DNA from: JASHZA01 sp035624865
GTDB lineage: Bacteria; Desulfobacterota; Binatia; Binatales; Binataceae
Direction: 5' to 3'
Length of the DNA stretch: 6,779 nt
Assembly: GCA_035624865.1 (NCBI GenBank)
Contig: DASPQS010000041.1
Span: 1 to 6,779, forward strand
This document shows positions 6,285-6,779 of the stretch, piece after piece. Numbering within the stretch: position 1 is the first letter of the stretch; every line of letters starts with the position of its first letter. The notes below the pieces were generated by a model. The model saw only the letters and a list, made by a program, of their open reading frames with translations, was not told where the DNA came from and did not search any database. The position numbers and the translations under genes were made by a program.

Positions 6285-6779
6285 CTATTGGAGGACGCGG
6301 GCTTCGGTGGCCCTTGCCCGCCGGGCTGCTGCCACCTTGTTGCGCAAATCGCGGCTGTCAGGATCTCGCGCAAGGGCCGCCTGAAATTCGCGCAGAGCGT
6401 CCTCATACTCTCCTCCGCGCATGTAGTTTTCGCCCAGTTTCACAGCGGTCAGGATCTTGTCATCGCTGACGGCAGGGGCACCGCCGGCAGAACTTGCGGA
6501 TGGGCCCGCCACCGCGGCGACGAGAGCCTTTGGCGACCTATTGGGTGCTGCGGCCACGGTCTCACCTTCCGGAGGGTTGACTCTGCCCGGCGACGGCTTG
6601 GGCGCCGCTTCTTCTGCCGACTCTCTGAGCGAGACAATCGATGGCGGCACTACGCGCGGCAGTTCAACGAACTCGCGGCCGCTTGGAGGCGAGTTGGGAA
6701 GCGCGGGCGCCGCCGCCGCAGCCGGGAAGCGTTCCGCCAGATCACGCGTTACGTTGCTCCTGGCTGCGGCCGGGAGCCA
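6285..6779 (-). CDS. Pro/Ala-rich protein with C-terminal TPR, N-terminus beyond window
   Basis: This is the C-terminal 164 residues of a protein whose frame stays open to the right edge. A GTG at 6650 is unlikely to be the real start, because the same low-complexity composition continues upstream of it. The visible part is a Pro/Ala/Ser-rich, probably disordered stretch (bases about 6480-6735). It is followed by one tetratricopeptide repeat (about 6354-6455, LGENYMRGGEYEDALREFQ) that carries the consensus Gly8, Tyr11, Ala20, Phe24, Ala27 and Pro32 residues. A short basic Arg/Ala helix then ends in VLQ. A single TPR plus a capping helix usually mediates protein contacts. The overall function cannot be told from this fragment. 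It is convergent with the Rieske gene, with a 68-base gap between their stop codons. Confidence 0.7.
   Translation of the reverse strand, partial: WLPAAARSNVTRDLAERFPAAAAAPALPNSPPSGREFVELPRVVPPSIVSLRESAEEAAPKPSPGRVNPPEGETVAAAPNRSPKALVAAVAGPSASSAGGAPAVSDDKILTAVKLGENYMRGGEYEDALREFQAALARDPDSRDLRNKVAAARRARATEARVLQ

Noticed and set aside
1..6779. CRISPR array, tRNA/rRNA gene, insertion sequence or attachment site
   Set aside because: No regularly spaced repeats, transposase frames, terminal inverted repeats or tRNA-like cloverleaf were seen on either strand by reading.

Overview
The window is bacterial DNA: closely packed genes, Shine-Dalgarno sites, factor-independent terminators and high GC. 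The gene content (crotonase, alpha/beta hydrolase, luciferase-like flavin enzyme, Rieske oxygenase) suits a metabolically versatile Gram-negative soil bacterium. Binatota/Desulfobacterota-like or proteobacterial lineages are possible, but this is a weak guess because there is no rRNA or other marker gene here.

Layout. (1) Bases 2-904 hold the 3' part of a GT4 glycosyltransferase. It overlaps a secreted right-handed beta-helix protein of the pectate-lyase-like superfamily (879-2045). The pair looks like the end of a surface- or exo-polysaccharide locus, and it is closed by a strong hairpin terminator at 2162-2193. (2) A probable operon at 2390-5266 encodes a crotonase-fold protein, an alpha/beta hydrolase with an intact Ser-Asp-His triad, and a LuxA-like flavin-dependent oxidoreductase. 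It is closed by a textbook terminator at 5285-5312. (3) A stand-alone gene at 5383-6216 encodes a Rieske-type oxygenase-like protein whose domain order is reversed: a short catalytic domain with the mononuclear-iron motif comes first and the Rieske [2Fe-2S] domain comes last. (4) On the minus strand, 6285-6779 is the C-terminal part of a Pro/Ala-rich protein ending in one TPR. It runs off the right edge and converges on the Rieske gene.

How the genes may work together. The three-gene operon could carry out a short catabolic sequence: flavin-dependent oxygenation, hydrolysis of an ester or lactone, and crotonase chemistry on a CoA thioester or diketone. The crotonase lacks both catalytic glutamates of enoyl-CoA hydratase, so a plain beta-oxidation hydratase is unlikely. 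The substrate cannot be read from the sequence. The Rieske protein may serve the same general catabolic theme but has its own transcription unit. No ferredoxin or flavin reductase for any of the oxygenases is present in the window.

The most unusual item is the Rieske protein at 5383-6216, because all the metal-ligand motifs of a ring-hydroxylating oxygenase alpha subunit are present in inverted domain order.
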